A stretch of 43,176 bases of DNA, from positions 1 to 43,176 of the forward strand of contig JAPLUI010000536.1 of assembly GCA_026397725.1 (NCBI GenBank), written 5' to 3'. The notes below the pieces were generated by a model, which saw only the letters and a list, made by a program, of their open reading frames with translations, did no database searches and was not told the origin of the DNA. Positions 17,222 to 26,400 of the stretch are shown here, piece after piece; the stretch's first letter is position 1; every line of letters begins with the position of its first letter. A program made the translations under genes and the position numbers. This stretch comes from Verrucomicrobiota bacterium (lineage in GTDB: Bacteria > Verrucomicrobiota > Verrucomicrobiia > Verrucomicrobiales > Akkermansiaceae).

Positions 17222-17241
17222 CACCTAACATAGGTGTCAGG
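17217..17241. terminator. Perfect 10-bp hairpin over the stop codon
   Basis: CCTGACACCT (17217-17226) and AGGTGTCAGG (17232-17241) are exact reverse complements with the 5-base loop AACAT. The TGA stop of the upstream gene (17219-17221) lies in the left arm. No T-run follows, so this is not a classical intrinsic terminator. It could protect the mRNA 3' end or attenuate transcription. Confidence 0.55.
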
Positions 17242-17292
17242 CGGCCGCTCGCGTCAGCCGCGTTGACCTGGCCAATCCGACGAAGAAGGGCC

Positions 17293-17508
17293 ATGATTGC
17301 CGATTACCAATGGTTCATCGCCTTGCTGCTGGCTGACCTATTGGCGAGCACCGCGTCAGCCGTGCCGCAGCGGGTCTTCTTCGCGCCGAGTGTGACCAAT
17401 CCGGCCATCAAGCAGTTCAACAACAACCACTACGCCGTGGTGGACCCGGCGGTGAGGAACCGTGGGCGCTTGGTGCCGTTGCTGCCAGGGACAGGCGCGA
17501 CGCCCTAA
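17293..17508 (+). pseudogene. Truncated secreted hydrolase-family protein, copy 1
   Basis: The ATG at 17293 follows a good ribosome-binding site (AAGAAGGG). The 71-aa product has a signal peptide (ALLLADLLASTASA), then AVPQRVFFAPSV and HYAVVDPAVRNRG, and ends LLPGTGATP just before a stop. The pattern suggests the N-terminus of an alpha/beta-hydrolase-like secreted protein in which PGTG should begin the catalytic fold. The rest of the enzyme is missing. A closely similar DNA segment lies on the other strand at 42699-42839, where further parts of the protein remain. Confidence 0.6.
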
Positions 17509-17585
17509 AGAATTCCAACAATCAATCATCGACGAGCGGGCCGCCACCGGATTAAATGACGCCGCAAAAACAAATCATGACACCG

Positions 17586-18722
17586 ATGACATCAAGAGAG
17601 AGGGCTTTGTCGGCATTCAACCGGACCGGCTATGACCGGATTCCGGTCAAGCATGAGGGAACGCCGGAAGTGAACCGAATGCTGATGGACCATTTCGGCC
17701 TGACCCACATGGAGCAACTGCTACGGGTTGTCGGCGACGATTTCCGCTATGTGGAGCCGGTGTATATCGGCCCTGAGCTGCGGCAGTTCCCCGACGGCAG
17801 TGTCGAAGGTTATTGGGGCGAACGTTACAAATATGCGGAGTTCCAAGGCGGCAAGTATCTGGAGTCCAGTTACCAGCCGTTTGCCGGGATCGAATCCCCG
17901 GATGACCTTGACCGCTCCCATTTTCCCTCCGCCGGGTGGTTTGACTACTCGACCATCAGGGCACAGTGCGAAAATCTCTGCCAGCAGGGGGTGGCGATTT
18001 GTTTCGGAACAGCCGGCGACATGGATTTCATCAACAGCATTGCACGGGCCCGCGGGACCGAGCAGGTGCTGGTCGATTTGATCACCGATGATCCGGTCTA
18101 TCTGGAAATCATGGAGGCACGCTTCCGCTTCTACTACGAGATGCACCGCCAGGTGCTGGAAGCGGCGGGTGGGTTGGTTGACTTCACGCATATCGGCGAA
18201 GACCTCGGCACACAAAAGGCGCAGGTGATCAGCCACGGGATTTTCGAGCGCCACTTCGCGCCTAAGTTCAAACAGTATTTCGAGATGGTGCATGCCTATG
18301 GAGCGCGGACCATGATGCACATGTGCGGTTGTGTGATCGCATTCCTGCCGCGGCTCATTGAGCTTGGGCTCGATGTTTACGATGTGGTCCAGCCGGCGGT
18401 GCCGGAAATGGACATTGCGGAGTTGCAGCGCCGCTTTGGCGACCGCTTGGCCTTTTGCGGCAGTGTCTGTGTTCAGACTACGCTTGCCTTCGGCACCCCT
18501 GCGGAGGTTGCTGCCGAGGTTCGGCGGCGGCTGGAGTTATTTCCGCAGGGCGGCTTGTTCCTCGGCCCCACCCATGCGATCCAAGTCGGCTCGCCGCTTG
18601 AGAATGTGCTGGCGCTATATCGCACCGCCGGCAGTCTGTGCGAAATGATCGATGACAAGATCCTCGCCGTTGGCGAGGATTCCGCGGCAGCCAGCGGGAT
18701 GAACATGTCGAAACTCTTTTGA
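17586..18722 (+). CDS. URO-D superfamily protein, methylcobamide-methyltransferase-like (1)
   Basis: The start at 17586 (MTSRERALSAF) fits the family N-terminus; in-frame ATGs at 17556 and 17577 are alternatives. The 378-aa product has the uroporphyrinogen decarboxylase fold. It carries MMHMCGCV, which gives the H-x-C zinc pair of MtaA/MtbA-type methyltransferases, and a later FCGSVCVQ that could supply the third ligand. That favours methyl transfer over haem synthesis. It is first in a tight three-gene operon, with the RhaT-like gene beginning 5 bases after the stop. A sugar-linked methyl-group reaction is my inference. Confidence 0.85.
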   Translation: MTSRERALSAFNRTGYDRIPVKHEGTPEVNRMLMDHFGLTHMEQLLRVVGDDFRYVEPVYIGPELRQFPDGSVEGYWGERYKYAEFQGGKYLESSYQPFAGIESPDDLDRSHFPSAGWFDYSTIRAQCENLCQQGVAICFGTAGDMDFINSIARARGTEQVLVDLITDDPVYLEIMEARFRFYYEMHRQVLEAAGGLVDFTHIGEDLGTQKAQVISHGIFERHFAPKFKQYFEMVHAYGARTMMHMCGCVIAFLPRLIELGLDVYDVVQPAVPEMDIAELQRRFGDRLAFCGSVCVQTTLAFGTPAEVAAEVRRRLELFPQGGLFLGPTHAIQVGSPLENVLALYRTAGSLCEMIDDKILAVGEDSAAASGMNMSKLF

Positions 18723-18727
18723 ACAAC

Positions 18728-19807
18728 ATGGCAGCAAATGCATTATTGGGGGTTTGTTTGCATGCCATCGGAGGAGTGGCGCATGGGAGTTTCTATGTGC
18801 CATTGCGCAAACTCCGGCACTGGCGCTGGGAGACCGGCTGGCTGGTGCAGGGGAGCGCCGCCTGGCTGGTTGCGCCGTGGTTGGTTGCGATCTGGACCGG
18901 GACGCAACCGCTGACGGTGCTTCAACACAGTCCCGCCGGGAGCTTGGGACTCGCCTATCTGTTCGGCATGATGTGGGGCTTCGGCAGTCTGACGTTCGGC
19001 TTGACCATGCGCTATCTCGGCATGTCGCTTGGAATGGCGGTGGCGCTTGGATACTGCGCGGCCTTTGGGACGTTGATTACGCCGCTGGTGGAGGGCAAGT
19101 TCGGCGTTCTCCTTACGACCGCATCAGGCTGGATGCTGCTTGGCGGCGTCGCGGTTTGTCTCATCGGAATCGGCCTTTGCGGTTATGCGGGGATCCGCAA
19201 GGAAAGGGAAATGACCGTCCCGCAGAAGAGCGCCGCGATCTCGGAGTTCTCCCTGGCCAAGGGCTTCCTGGTGGCAACGTTCTCTGGCATCATGAGTGCG
19301 GGATTTGCCTACGGCATCAATTGGGGGAAACCCATTGCAGCCGTGGCCCTGGACCTGGGCGCACCTGATATCTTTAAGAACGCGCCGGTCTTCATCGTGG
19401 TCATGGCAGGCGGCTTCACGGTGAATTGTGTGTGGTGCCTGCTGCTCAACTGGCGCAACCGCTCGCTGGGCGATTACATGATGATCAAGGATGCGAATGG
19501 TTCCCGCCCGGCAAACGGCGGCGCGGTGATGACGGCCAATTATCTCCTGGCAACGGTGGCCGGCGTGATCTGGTATGGCGGGTTCTTCTTCTACGGCATG
19601 GGCACAACCAAAATGGGCCGCTATGACTTTTCAAGCTGGTCGATCCACCTTGCCTTTGTCATCATGTTCAGCACCCTGTGCGGAATTCTCGCCTTGGAAT
19701 GGAAAGGCGTCAGCCGCCGGACCATGCAATGGGTGTTTGTCGCGATTCTCATTCTGATGTTGTCCACGGTAATCACCGGATTTGGCAACGCATGGGCCAA
19801 GCAATAA
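18728..19807 (+). CDS. RhaT-like sugar/proton symporter
   Basis: A 359-aa membrane protein with about ten hydrophobic segments, close to the E. coli L-rhamnose/H+ symporter RhaT (344 aa) in size and layout. Recognisable stretches include GGVAHGSFYVPLRKLRHWRWE at the N-terminus (split by the first membrane segment), YLFGMMWGFGSLTFGLTMRYLGMS, and a C-terminal region with IWYGGFFFYGMG. The start at ATG 18728 lies 5 bases after the stop of the first URO-D-like gene. RhaT brings rhamnose or a related 6-deoxy sugar across the inner membrane. Its place between two URO-D-like genes suggests the imported sugar is their substrate. No rhamnose isomerase or kinase gene is in the window. Confidence 0.88.
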   Translation: MAANALLGVCLHAIGGVAHGSFYVPLRKLRHWRWETGWLVQGSAAWLVAPWLVAIWTGTQPLTVLQHSPAGSLGLAYLFGMMWGFGSLTFGLTMRYLGMSLGMAVALGYCAAFGTLITPLVEGKFGVLLTTASGWMLLGGVAVCLIGIGLCGYAGIRKEREMTVPQKSAAISEFSLAKGFLVATFSGIMSAGFAYGINWGKPIAAVALDLGAPDIFKNAPVFIVVMAGGFTVNCVWCLLLNWRNRSLGDYMMIKDANGSRPANGGAVMTANYLLATVAGVIWYGGFFFYGMGTTKMGRYDFSSWSIHLAFVIMFSTLCGILALEWKGVSRRTMQWVFVAILILMLSTVITGFGNAWAKQ

Positions 19808-19824
19808 CGAGAACTCGAAAATGT

Positions 19825-20892
19825 ATGAATTCACGAGACAGGGTACTCACCACACTGCGACGATCGGGCATTCCGGATCGGATTCCCTTCGAGATCAGTT
19901 GGGGCGCATTCACCCCCTTGCTGATGAAAACCTACCGCGAGAAATCCGGATCCGACCTGCCGCCCGAAGAGTATTTCGATTTCGATACAAGATTCGTGCT
20001 GCCCGGACCCACCAGGCTCAAAACCGCCTTTGCCGGGTATTTTCCTGAGCTTGATGCGGATGTTGGTTTTGACGAGTGGGGCGTGGGGTCGGTTCCCACG
20101 CTGTACGAGATGCCTGACTATAAGTATCATCCGCTTGAACGGATGGAGCACGCCAGTCAGATAGACGCCTATCCGTGGCCGGACGTGGGTGAGGCATATC
20201 GCTACGATGAAGTCCCGGCCAAGGTGAAGGCCTACCAGGCGCGCGGTTATGCGGTTTGTGGTGAGATGTACCAGACCATCTTTGAAATCGCCTGGTTGAT
20301 GCGCGGCATGCAGACGTTCTTGACGGATTTTCACCTGGAGCCGGAAATCGCGCACGCCATCTGCGAGCGAATCACGGAGATAAGAATCCTTCAGGCCCGC
20401 CAATTCGCGCAAGCCGGTGTGGATATCATCCGCCTGGGCGATGATGTGGTGACGCAGCGGGGCCGCATGATGTCACCCGGAATCTATCGGGAGTTCATCC
20501 AGCCCCGAGTGAAGCGGATCGTGGCAGCCGCCAAGGCGGTGAATCCCGAGGTGATTGTCTTCATGCATTGTTGCGGCCGGGTCGAAGAGGTGATTGACGA
20601 TCTGATAGATTGCGGCATTGAAGTGCTCAATCCCATCCAGCCGGAATGCAATGATCTGCGCCGGATCAAGGCGCAATACGGCGGCCGTCTCGCGTTCTGG
20701 GGCGGCATCGGTGTGCAATCGGTCATGCCGCACGGCACCCCCGATGATGTCAGGCGGGCCGTGCGCGAAACCGCTGCAATCCTTGGCGCGGACGGCGGTC
20801 TGCTGCTGGCACCCGCCCACATCCTCGACCCGTCCGTGCCATGGGAGAATGTCGAGGCTTTTATTGACGCCGCACGCCAGGTGGCTGACTGA
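19825..20892 (+). CDS. URO-D superfamily protein, methylcobamide-methyltransferase-like (2)
   Basis: A 355-aa protein starting at ATG 19825 (MNSRDRVLTTL, typical of the family), 17 bases after the symporter stop; upstream in-frame sequence overlaps that gene and is not used. It shows FMHCCGRVEEVIDDLID, with an H-x-C pair, and YGGRLAFWGGIGVQSVMP, where the first paralogue has Cys residues. It diverges strongly from the first URO-D-like protein, so this is not a recent duplication. The missing third thiol suggests a different metal geometry or substrate. It probably acts with its two operon neighbours in the cytoplasm. Confidence 0.85.
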   Translation: MNSRDRVLTTLRRSGIPDRIPFEISWGAFTPLLMKTYREKSGSDLPPEEYFDFDTRFVLPGPTRLKTAFAGYFPELDADVGFDEWGVGSVPTLYEMPDYKYHPLERMEHASQIDAYPWPDVGEAYRYDEVPAKVKAYQARGYAVCGEMYQTIFEIAWLMRGMQTFLTDFHLEPEIAHAICERITEIRILQARQFAQAGVDIIRLGDDVVTQRGRMMSPGIYREFIQPRVKRIVAAAKAVNPEVIVFMHCCGRVEEVIDDLIDCGIEVLNPIQPECNDLRRIKAQYGGRLAFWGGIGVQSVMPHGTPDDVRRAVRETAAILGADGGLLLAPAHILDPSVPWENVEAFIDAARQVAD

Positions 20893-20899
20893 TTAATCC

Positions 20900-22816
20900 A
20901 TGACAAAACGTTTTTCACTTAACAATTCATCAATCATGAAAAATCCGGAAATCACCCAAAGCCACAAGGATGTCATCCAGCGGCAAATGCAACGTCTCGC
21001 CATCAGGAATCCGTCATGGGGTTTTAAGGAAACGGATTTCAAGAGGCTGTATCCTTACCTCGCCGTCCAGAAGATTACATTTCTTCAAGATGATGAAATC
21101 TGGGAGTTGCTGAAGTTGACCGATCACCACGAGACCGGCAAGCAGGAGGAACTTCTCGACGCATACATGATTCTTGACCAGGGCGACGAGTTGGAGCTAA
21201 AGCTATTCCAGTTCAAGTTTCGTGAAAAGTACGCGGGCGGATTATCCACCAAGGAACTTTATGCCTTTGTGGACCGGATGAATCGGGTCTTCCTACGCTC
21301 AGACCTGCAGGACGAGGCAACTCTCGAAGCATTTGCGGAAGTTCGCATGGCAGTGGAAGAGGCACGCGCCGCCAACCCCAAGGCCCGGCGTCTCCGCATC
21401 CAGTGCTACTTCATCGTCAACGGCCAGGATGTCAGCCGCACTGACGAGGCCAAAGTGGATGAAATCCGTAACATCTACGCTCAGGACCGCCAGACCTATG
21501 GTTTCACCTTCGAGACCTACGGTCTCCTTAAAATCTACAATCTGATCACCGAGGGCCGGGTGCCGATTGATCGTGAGGTCATCGAACTCCTGACCGACCG
21601 CAAGCCGGAGCCGTTCCTACTCCACGATATCGGCAAGAATCCCAACGGCATGCCCCTCAAAGTGATGATCGGTTTCGTCAATGTGAACCAGTTCACCCGT
21701 CTGGTGGACCGCTACAGCAACAACGAGCTGTTCGAAATGAATGTCCGCTACTTTCTCGGGGCCGGGAGGGATGTGAACAAACGGATCATCCAGACCATTA
21801 CCAGCGACCAGAGCCCGTGGTTTGGTTTTATGAACAACGGCGTCAGCATCACCGCCGACAAAGTGGTGGTGGATCGACCGACCAGCGGAGGGAAGATGAA
21901 GGTGCATCTGGAAAACCCCCAAATCATCAACGGCTGCCAGACTGTCAACGCGCTCTATCACGCGAAATACAATAAAGACTTGAAAGACAAGTTTCAGGGC
22001 AATTCATACGTGATGGTACGAATCTACGAGATCGAGAAGGAGAATCGCACCTTTCTCGATGCTCTCATCATCGCCACCAACTCCCAAAACGCCATCCGGC
22101 CACAGGACCTTCTCTCGAACGACCCCATCCAGAAAATCCTGCAGCGAACCATGACCGCATACGGCGTCGGCTACGAACGCAAAGCAGGAGAGGATCTGCC
22201 AACCAAGCTCGGCCTGAAGTCCATTTTGTCCAAGGAAGACGCTGCCGCAGCCTATATCGGCATCATCGAAGGAGAGCCCTCCAAGCTTCGAAACTCTCTC
22301 AGCCGCCGCGAGTTTTTCAGCCGTGGAGACGATTACTACCGCGTCTTTGCCCTTGTCCCGCCTGATGCCGATGAGAAACCAGAGGATGCCGCCAAGCGGA
22401 TCGATGAGACCACCGAGCTCGACCAAACCGGCCGCCGCCGATGCCTGGAGATACTCTTCGCCTGGATGGTGAGGGAGGAGTGCAGGAATCGAATCGCTGC
22501 CATCACCGCCAAAAAAGAAAAGGGCGCTCTGCGCAAGGCAACCTATTTCCTCGGCTGGTTGATCAAACTCGGCGCGGAGAACCCACTTGCCGCGCTGGTC
22601 GATAAATATCAGGTCGAAAACCCGTCCCCGACCATTGCGGATGCTTGTCGGAAATTGGCCCGGCAATCCTGCGGCAACTTCTTCGATAAGGCCGTGGTGC
22701 ACTTCAGGAAATCGGTGAAATCATTCATCCAAACCAACGGTGGAAACGAGGATGCGACGTTGAAAAATACCGGCTTCGTGAAGGAGCTTTGTGATGCCTG
22801 GATGAAGTCATGCTAA
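20900..22816 (+). CDS. AIPR-family (abortive infection phage resistance) protein
   Basis: A 638-aa protein beginning 7 bases after the URO-D-like gene; an ATG at 20936 (MKNPEITQ) is an alternative start. The signature of AIPR proteins is present: GFMNNGVSITADKV followed by NPQIINGCQTVNALY (residues about 308-355) and ATNSQNAIRPQDL. AIPR proteins occur in phage-defence islands, often beside methyltransferases or restriction systems, and are thought to act in abortive infection. The genes behind it are stumps of an OLD-type ATPase and a methyltransferase, which supports a defence locus that has lost parts. Its closeness to the metabolic operon suggests insertion at the operon's 3' end. Confidence 0.85.
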   Translation: MTKRFSLNNSSIMKNPEITQSHKDVIQRQMQRLAIRNPSWGFKETDFKRLYPYLAVQKITFLQDDEIWELLKLTDHHETGKQEELLDAYMILDQGDELELKLFQFKFREKYAGGLSTKELYAFVDRMNRVFLRSDLQDEATLEAFAEVRMAVEEARAANPKARRLRIQCYFIVNGQDVSRTDEAKVDEIRNIYAQDRQTYGFTFETYGLLKIYNLITEGRVPIDREVIELLTDRKPEPFLLHDIGKNPNGMPLKVMIGFVNVNQFTRLVDRYSNNELFEMNVRYFLGAGRDVNKRIIQTITSDQSPWFGFMNNGVSITADKVVVDRPTSGGKMKVHLENPQIINGCQTVNALYHAKYNKDLKDKFQGNSYVMVRIYEIEKENRTFLDALIIATNSQNAIRPQDLLSNDPIQKILQRTMTAYGVGYERKAGEDLPTKLGLKSILSKEDAAAAYIGIIEGEPSKLRNSLSRREFFSRGDDYYRVFALVPPDADEKPEDAAKRIDETTELDQTGRRRCLEILFAWMVREECRNRIAAITAKKEKGALRKATYFLGWLIKLGAENPLAALVDKYQVENPSPTIADACRKLARQSCGNFFDKAVVHFRKSVKSFIQTNGGNEDATLKNTGFVKELCDAWMKSC

Positions 22817-22823
22817 CCACACC

Positions 22824-23084
22824 ATGCCAGCATATCAGTCGATGAATCCAGAACAAGCCTACTACGAGCCTAAGATTAAGACTACAATCACCAATGCACA
22901 CCCTCGCTCACTTTTCGATTTCCAACTCACGCTCCGGGAAAACGTTAGACTGCCTTTGGGCTACTTCACGCCGGTGGTTGGCTACAACAACGCTGGCAAA
23001 TCCCACATTCTCACTGCGATTGAGTGGCTCATTGATCCATTCACGCTCAAAGCGCCGCGCTTTTCCCAAGAACTGACTGAATGA
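22824..23084 (+). pseudogene. N-terminal stump of an OLD-type AAA ATPase/endonuclease
   Basis: An 86-aa frame starting 7 bases after the AIPR gene. It carries a P-loop, VVGYNNAGKSHILTAIEWL, the Walker A form (xNNxGKS) of OLD-family nucleases and related SMC-like ATPases. It stops after about 30 more residues, with no Walker B, signature motif or TOPRIM domain. This is a truncated gene rather than a functional small protein. Its stop overlaps the next start as ATGA. Confidence 0.7.
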
Positions 23085-23395
23085 CCGCATCGAAAACAAA
23101 ATCGACCGGCCTTGCATCGTGGCCGCAGGACGAGCGGCCAAGGGAACGGCTTTTGTCGAAGGGCGCGCAAGCGCTGACGGATGCGGAGTTGGTGGCGATA
23201 TTGATTCGGGTCGGGTTCAAGGAGCGCGAGGAGGACATCATCGCCAACATGCTTGCCGTGCCACTTCAAAAGGTTCGCACCTTCGGCAAGAACGGTGACG
23301 GGTGGCATAACAAGCTCATCTTTGGCGACAACCTTCAGGTTATGAAGAGCCTGCTGGAAATGAAGCACGCGGAGAATGTAACCGGAAACCCATGA
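23081..23395 (+). pseudogene. RadC N-terminus fused to a DNA methyltransferase fragment
   Basis: A 104-aa chimeric frame. Residues about 12-45 (WPQDERPRERLLSKGAQALT and DAELVAILIRVGF) are the N-terminal helical part of RadC (UPF0758), without the JAB/MPN metalloprotease domain. Residues about 46-100 switch to the N-terminus of a site-specific DNA methyltransferase of the Mod type (GWHNKLIFGDNLQVMKSLLEMK), and the frame ends before any DPPY motif. The ATG overlaps the OLD fragment stop. Two deletions, or recombination between defence genes, would explain the join. A functional product is unlikely. Confidence 0.7.
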
Positions 23396-23448
23396 AATCA
23401 CCGTGGACTAACAAGGTAAATGCTAGGGCACAAGTCCATCTCCATTTT

Positions 23449-26400
23449 ATGAAACAAACAGTCACCAGATCACTCCTTCTCGCCGCGCTCGCGCTGCCTG
23501 CCTGTGTCCAAGCTGCCGCGGAGCCCGACCCTAACGGGGTCCTGCGCAAGCCGATCCCCGACAAGCTGGTGGTGCTCACCTTCGACGACGGTTGTGCCAG
23601 CGGTTACACCGTGGCAGCCCCGATGCTCAAGTCCCTGGGATTTGGCGGCTCGTTTTATGTCTGCGATTTCGATTCGTTCAAGACGCGCAAGGACTGGTAT
23701 CTCACATGGCGACAGATGAAAGCCATGGCCAATGATGGCTTTGAGATCGGCAACCACACCGTGGGCCATGGCGGGAGTTTGGAGGCCTTCATGGCGATGG
23801 AGGATCAGTTGCTGGCGCACGACGTGGTTCCCAAGCCGACGACCGTCTGTTGGCCACTCTATAATGTGGCCTGGGATGCTTGTCCGGAGCTTGCCAAGAA
23901 CGGCTACACCTTTGGCCGGGGCGGCTACTTCCAACAACCCTACCGACCGACAGTGGACAATCCGTTTGATGTGCCGTCATACACTTTGAACGACGGAACC
24001 ACGATGCAGGCATTCATCAAGATCGTGCGGCGCGCCGTCAACGGGAAAGTTGTCGTGCTGACATACCATGGCGTGCCGGACATGGAACACGCGGCGGTTT
24101 CGGTCAAGCCCGAGACTTTCAAGGTGATGATGGAGTATTTGAAGGACAATCATTACCAGGCCATCGCCATGCGCGACCTGGCCGCGTACATCGATCCTGC
24201 CAAGGCCGCCAAGCTGCCGCAAAAGTCGGGCGAGTTCAAAGAGCCGGACCCGGTCGCGCTGGCCACGGAAGACAAACCTTACATAGCTCCGCCCGCCAAG
24301 GACATTCAAGAGTTTGGCTTTCCCAACCTGCCTGCGACGACCATCTCCAAAACCAGCATCAGTGTGACCGTGCCCTATACCACGGATGTGACTTCGCTCA
24401 TGCCTAACATCAAGGTGGCGGACGGTGCCACCGTCGCACCTGCGTCCGGCACCAAGAGCGACTTCTCCAAACCGCAGAGCTATACGGTCACCAGCCGGGA
24501 CGGTTCCAAGATAACCTATACCGTGACCGTGGACAAGACCGCCATCAGTGAGGCCAAGGAGATACTGACCTTCGGGTTGCCGGGCGCAACCTCAGTCACC
24601 GTTGCCGGGTCCGGCATCGGGGTGTATGTGCCAAACCCAACCGACCTGACGGCTCTAACACCAACCTTCACGTTGCCACCCTATGCCACGGCTGTTCCGG
24701 CATCCGGCACCACCCGCGACTTCACCAAACCCCAGACCTACACCGTGACCGCCCAGGACGGGTCCAGCCGGGTCTTCACCGTGACAGTGGTCAAGAGCGC
24801 CAAACCCAACGCATTCACCTGGGGCGGCGGAGATGGCAAGCTGGGTGATGCCACGAAATGGAGTAACACCGATGGCGCGGCGACCGCACCAGCGCCTGCC
24901 GGCCAGCCCGACTACATCCTCAATTTCACCAAGCCGGGCAATTGCGCGGTGGTCAACGACTTGCAGGAAAGCTTTCAGCTCAACCAGCTCAACTTTGGCG
25001 TGGGCCAAGGCAACACCACAAAATTGGACGGCAAGGGTCTGACATTCACCCGCAACCGTGTGACTGACCTCCTGCCCGGGATCCGTGTGAATGCGATCTT
25101 CGAGAGAACATCCATCGCCAACCCGATAACCCTTGAGACCGATCTATCAGTTAGAATGCGCGACGGTTGCGAAATGGAGTGGAAGGGCCTGATATCCGGG
25201 GCCGGCGCTCTGATTCTCGACCCGCTCTCCCCCCAACCCGACGCCGGGAATTACGGGTTCCGCCCGTGCGTCCTGCAAATCAGCAATCGCAACAACACCT
25301 ATACCGGCGGAACCATCATCAACGGTGGCCGGCTTATGGTGTATGCTGCAAACCAGGGGCTGGGAACCGGTCCGGTAACGCTCGGGGAGCACGGCCAACT
25401 CCGTCTGGATAGTGTCGAAGCGACCAGTCCTCTGACCTCGTACGGAGGATTGATCGAAGGCGGCCCGAGTTGGGACGCCCCCATCACTCTCAATGGCAAC
25501 ACCAGGATCTCCGGCAATTTCAGCTTCAATCGAAAGAATGGTGGAATGAGTGGGCGTGGCGGTTTGACGCTGGTTGGCGGCCGCGGGCCATGGGGATGGG
25601 AAAACAATGGCACCGTCAGCCTCTATGGAACTAACACCTACACCGGCCCGACCTCCGTCCTCCGGGGTACCCTGCAATTCAAGAAAGCCGCCTCGCTCTA
25701 CAACGCGAATCCGGCACCATGGACGCCGGCCAACATCAGCGTTGCCACCTCGGCCACGCTGGCGGTCAACGTCGGGGGCAAGGACGAGTTCACCGGCAGG
25801 CAGGTCGGCACGCTGCTAACGAACCTGACAACGGGGATCAACCACAACGGCCTGATGATTGGCTCCTGCTTCTGCATGGACACCGCCAACGCCACCGACC
25901 AGATCACCATCCCGTCGAATATCACCGACTCGAAAGGCAACGGCGGCGGTTGGTTCTTCTTCAAGAAGGTTGGCGGCGGCACCGTCGAGTTGACCGGCGC
26001 GAACACCTACACCGGGCAGACGTTTTTCGAGGGTGGCACGCTGATCGTGTCATCGCTCAACAGCGTGGCCAAGGGCAAGGCCACTAGCAGCCTGGGCGCA
26101 CCGATCACACCCGAAACCGGGCTGATCGGTTTTGGTGGAGATTGCACCCTGACCTATACCGGCGCCGGAGAGGTCACTGATCGGATCATGGATCTAACCG
26201 GTCAGCAGCAGACCGTTACCTTCGATCAAGCGGGAACCGGCCTCCTGCGGTTTACCAGCTCCCTTGACACCTCTGGTTATGGTCACGCGAAAGCGCTCGT
26301 CCTCAAGGGTTCCACCGTCGGCAAGGGTGAGTTCGCCGGAAGTATCAGAAATCCCCATGACCGGAAAAATGAGGCGACATTGGCGCTTACCAAGACCGGC

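Noticed and set aside
17586..20892. Haem biosynthesis (HemE) operon
   Set aside because: Both proteins have the H-x-C signature of methyltransferase-type relatives, a sugar symporter lies between them, and no other haem gene is present.
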